From NCBI GenBank assembly GCA_031272565.1, contig JAISTN010000045.1:1-7545 (forward strand): a stretch of DNA of 7,545 nt, read 5' to 3'. This DNA is from Bifidobacteriaceae bacterium (lineage in GTDB: Bacteria > Actinomycetota > Actinomycetes > Actinomycetales > WQXJ01). The position numbers and the translations under genes were made by a program. The notes under the pieces are model-generated. The model saw nothing but the letters and a program-made list of their open reading frames with translations. It was not told where the DNA came from and ran no database searches. Below are positions 5,057 to 7,545 of the stretch, in pieces. Each line of letters begins with the position of its first letter. Positions within the stretch are counted from its first letter, which is position 1.

Positions 5057-7545
5057 ATGACAAGCACACCGCACCGCCGCCCCTTAGCCCTGTTCGCGGC
5101 TCTAGCCGCCATGTGTGGCACGTTGGCCATCACCCCGGCCGGGGCGGAGCCAACGGACGATCCAGCTACAGGCCAACCAGCCGCCGCCACCATTGATCCA
5201 CCGCCGGCCGGGGCCAAAGCCCCGGGCGCCGCCGTGGCCGCCCCAGACCTGGAAGCCCAGGCCGCGGCCCAGGCCGGCGCCGGCGCCGCCGCCGCCCAGC
5301 CGGCGGCCGCTGCGAGCGACATCGGGCACAGCTTGGACACCCAACCGGAGGTTGCGACCCAGCCGGTCTTGGACACCCAGACCGAAGCTGGCTCTGATCA
5401 GCCCAGTCTGGATGCGGCAGTCACCATCAACTGCGCTAACCCGCCGGATGCCGTCACCGACACCACCGCCCTGTCTTGGACGTTCACCACCACTCCAGCC
5501 ACCGCCACCGGCACCTGGCGCCTTGAGTTGCGGGACCGGGGAGGCGCCGTCTTGGACAGCCGCACCTCTACCAAGACCAACTCCAACGCCGTCACCTTTA
5601 ACCTTGGCACCAAGGCCGTGGGCTACTACGTGCTGACCGTCACCTTTGACAACGCCCAAACCTGGAGCCGGTCGGTGGTGGTGGTCCCCAGCGGTACGCC
5701 GCCCACCGACGTCAGGTTTGGCCTGGATGCCCACCCCAGCAAGATCTGGTCTGGGGGCTACAACTCCGGCTCCCAAGCCCTCCAGCGTTACGCGGCGCTG
5801 TGGAAGCTGGCTGGTATCACGTCCATCAGGGACCGGGTCAGTTGGAAGGCCACTACCGAGGCCACCGACTGCTCTGTCGTCAAGTGGCCCAACACGTCTG
5901 ACTACGAGGCCGATCAGTACCTAGTTGACCAGGGCTTTGACGTGGTGACCATTCTTCAGGACGCGCCACAGTGCGCCAACCCCGCCTACGAAGACAGCAA
6001 TCCAATCACCATGCCGCCCACCAACTATGCCGCCGTCTACCAGTTTGGCCGGCAGTGGGCCCAAGGCATGGGCCAACTGGTGGATCACATCGAATACTGG
6101 AACGAAGAAAACACAGACGGCTTCTTCCCCGGTTACCCCTACGAATACGCCAACGGCCTGAAGGCCTTCTACGCCGGTGTGCACTCGGTCGACTCGTCGC
6201 TCGACGTGCTGTTGGGTTCCACCTCCTACCTGCCCGGCGACTTCATGACCGAGGCCTACGCCAACGGGATTGGCGCCTTCTTTGACACCCGCAACCAGCA
6301 CTACTACGGCGGCAACCCGCACTTCTATCCCAACGATCCGGTCTACCTGGATCAGATGGTGGAGGACTCGATTGCGCCGCTGGAGCAGGCCTATGCCACG
6401 GCCAGCCGTCCCGGCTGGCTGACGGAGATGGGCTACGGCATCCCGGCCAACACCACCAACTTGGCGGCCTCTGAACTGGCCCAGGCTGAATATGTGGCCA
6501 AGACCTACGCCCAGGGGTTCGCCTCCGGCTATGAGCGGGTCTTCTACTTTTTCTGGCCCGCCTACACTGAAGGCACAGAGTCCCCCGTCATCTGGGGCGT
6601 GGTGCGCCCGGGGGACGCGAATGTCAGCGGGGATGAGAACTCGCTCCGGCCGGCCTACCTGACCCTGGCTCTGGTGACCCGCCACCTCCAAGGCACCCAG
6701 GCGGTGGCGCTGGAACGCCACGGCGCGGACGCCAGAAGCAACGGCCCGGACGGCCGCACGGTCTACTTCCAGAAGACCGATGGCTCCATTGTTGCCATCA
6801 CCTGGGGCGGCGGCTCCAGCGTGCTGAACCAGGCCGGCATCACCGTGCGGGACGTCTTTGGCAAGACTCTCACCACCAGCGACATCCAGGGGAACACGGC
6901 CCCCTTGTTGGTCTCCAATGTGCCAGCCATTCCGGTCACCGCCACGGCGGTCGAATACCCGGCGGCCACCACCCGGGCCAGCACCCCCGAACAGCTCTTC
7001 TGGGTGGAGGGTGACTTCACTGTCAACGGCCAGGCCTTGTCCCACCGCCACGACAGGAACAACTTCTACCAGCCCCGCATCGAACCGAACCAGACCATCG
7101 AGGTGACCGCCCAGCCCCACCTGGCCGGCGCCAACCTGACGGCCGGCCAAGTCACCTTCAACTGTCCGCACGGCCCCGGCCTGTCGTTGGTCTCCAAGAC
7201 TGCCAGCGGCACCACCTTCACCTGCCAGTTCAAAGCCGATCAGGCCGTGGGCGGCAAGTCCTACGCCGCAGCCGAGGTCCTGTATCAGGGCCGCACCGAC
7301 ACCACCCGGTTGGATGTCGAGGTGGTGGCCGCCACCCGGACGGCCCTGAAGAATGGCACCGCCTGCACGCAGTGGACTTGGAACGCCACCGGCAACATGA
7401 CCCAGTCCACCTTTACCCAGCTAGCCGACTGCACCATTCAGATTGGTGGCGCGGCCACCACGGCCGGCGACATGTGGGTCTTCCCCTACGTCCGGATTCC
7501 GGCCGCGGACCGGGCCAGCTTGGCCACCATGTCTGGCATGCGGTT
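5057..7545 (+). CDS. Secreted GH-A type glycoside hydrolase, paralogue (3' partial)
   Basis: The frame runs without a stop to the window edge, giving 829 codons of an incomplete protein. Residues 1-30 are a signal peptide (Arg7-Arg8, Ala/Leu core, Ala-Gly-Ala site before Glu31). Residues 31-121 are an Ala/Pro/Gln/Asp-rich linker with two LDTQ motifs, absent from the neighbour. A beta domain covers about 122-216 and the (beta/alpha)8 barrel about 221-546. The barrel has the RDRVSW strand, acid/base Glu350 in EYWNEEN, an HYY strand, nucleophile Glu457 in TEMGY and a FYFFW final strand. A trailing beta domain and an Ig-like module (about 645-760, Cys703/Cys723) follow, then the start of a carbohydrate-binding-like module with Cys770/Cys792, cut at its IPAADR segment. 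Module order and motifs match the divergent gene at 1181-4843, so the missing end probably carries further binding and Ig-like modules. It is likely an exported enzyme acting on a polysaccharide; specificity is unknown. GH39/PslG-like affinity is inferred from motifs only. Confidence 0.92.
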   Translation, partial: MTSTPHRRPLALFAALAAMCGTLAITPAGAEPTDDPATGQPAAATIDPPPAGAKAPGAAVAAPDLEAQAAAQAGAGAAAAQPAAAASDIGHSLDTQPEVATQPVLDTQTEAGSDQPSLDAAVTINCANPPDAVTDTTALSWTFTTTPATATGTWRLELRDRGGAVLDSRTSTKTNSNAVTFNLGTKAVGYYVLTVTFDNAQTWSRSVVVVPSGTPPTDVRFGLDAHPSKIWSGGYNSGSQALQRYAALWKLAGITSIRDRVSWKATTEATDCSVVKWPNTSDYEADQYLVDQGFDVVTILQDAPQCANPAYEDSNPITMPPTNYAAVYQFGRQWAQGMGQLVDHIEYWNEENTDGFFPGYPYEYANGLKAFYAGVHSVDSSLDVLLGSTSYLPGDFMTEAYANGIGAFFDTRNQHYYGGNPHFYPNDPVYLDQMVEDSIAPLEQAYATASRPGWLTEMGYGIPANTTNLAASELAQAEYVAKTYAQGFASGYERVFYFFWPAYTEGTESPVIWGVVRPGDANVSGDENSLRPAYLTLALVTRHLQGTQAVALERHGADARSNGPDGRTVYFQKTDGSIVAITWGGGSSVLNQAGITVRDVFGKTLTTSDIQGNTAPLLVSNVPAIPVTATAVEYPAATTRASTPEQLFWVEGDFTVNGQALSHRHDRNNFYQPRIEPNQTIEVTAQPHLAGANLTAGQVTFNCPHGPGLSLVSKTASGTTFTCQFKADQAVGGKSYAAAEVLYQGRTDTTRLDVEVVAATRTALKNGTACTQWTWNATGNMTQSTFTQLADCTIQIGGAATTAGDMWVFPYVRIPAADRASLATMSGMR

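Noticed and set aside
4844..5074. N-terminal extension of the minus-strand glycosidase to the ATG at 5074
   Set aside because: It would overlap the divergent gene's start, translates to a non-signal Cys/Gly/Arg-rich segment, and is disfavoured by the signal peptide and ribosome-binding site at 4843.
5921..7171. 416-aa minus-strand open frame
   Set aside because: It is antisense to the plus-strand glycosidase, whose frame has a signal peptide, catalytic motifs and a full paralogue; the antisense product is Gly/Val-rich with no motif.

Overview
The window is GC-rich, with codons ending mostly in G or C, and looks like chromosomal DNA of a high-GC Gram-positive bacterium (Actinomycetota). Supporting signs are the two Ala-rich Sec-type signal peptides, the large secreted multi-modular enzymes and the Ig-like C-terminal repeats with a YxWFxG core. 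The genus cannot be resolved from the sequence alone.

The right four fifths (1181-7545) holds two large, divergently transcribed, paralogous genes for secreted glycoside hydrolases. The left gene (minus strand, 4843 to 1181) is complete and encodes 1220 aa. It has a signal peptide, an N-terminal beta domain, a clan GH-A-like (beta/alpha)8 barrel, a trailing beta domain, an Ig-like module, two duplicated carbohydrate-binding-like modules and two C-terminal Ig-like repeats. The right gene (plus strand, 5057 to beyond the window end) encodes at least 829 aa in the same order, with an added Ala/Pro/Gln-rich linker after the signal peptide; it is cut by the window edge inside its first carbohydrate-binding-like module. 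Both keep the Asn-Glu acid/base motif and a Thr-Glu-Met-Gly-Tyr nucleophile motif about 108 residues apart. The two enzymes probably act outside the cell on the same or related polysaccharides.

The 213-bp gap between the two start codons (4844-5056) must hold both promoters. It contains a striking 29-nt dyad (4906-4934) that could be a shared operator or an RNA hairpin.

The left 1.18 kb (1-1180) has no convincing gene and is built largely of repeats. These are four copies of a 20-bp element about 41 bp apart (20-162), a 33-bp near-perfect inverted repeat with a 128-nt loop (453-646), C-rich plus-strand sequence with degenerate duplications (163-890), and six copies of a 31-nt imperfect palindrome, mostly at an exact 45-bp period (892-1160). 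The last array begins 20 bp beyond the stop codon of the left glycosidase gene and probably forms hairpins in the 3' end of its mRNA.
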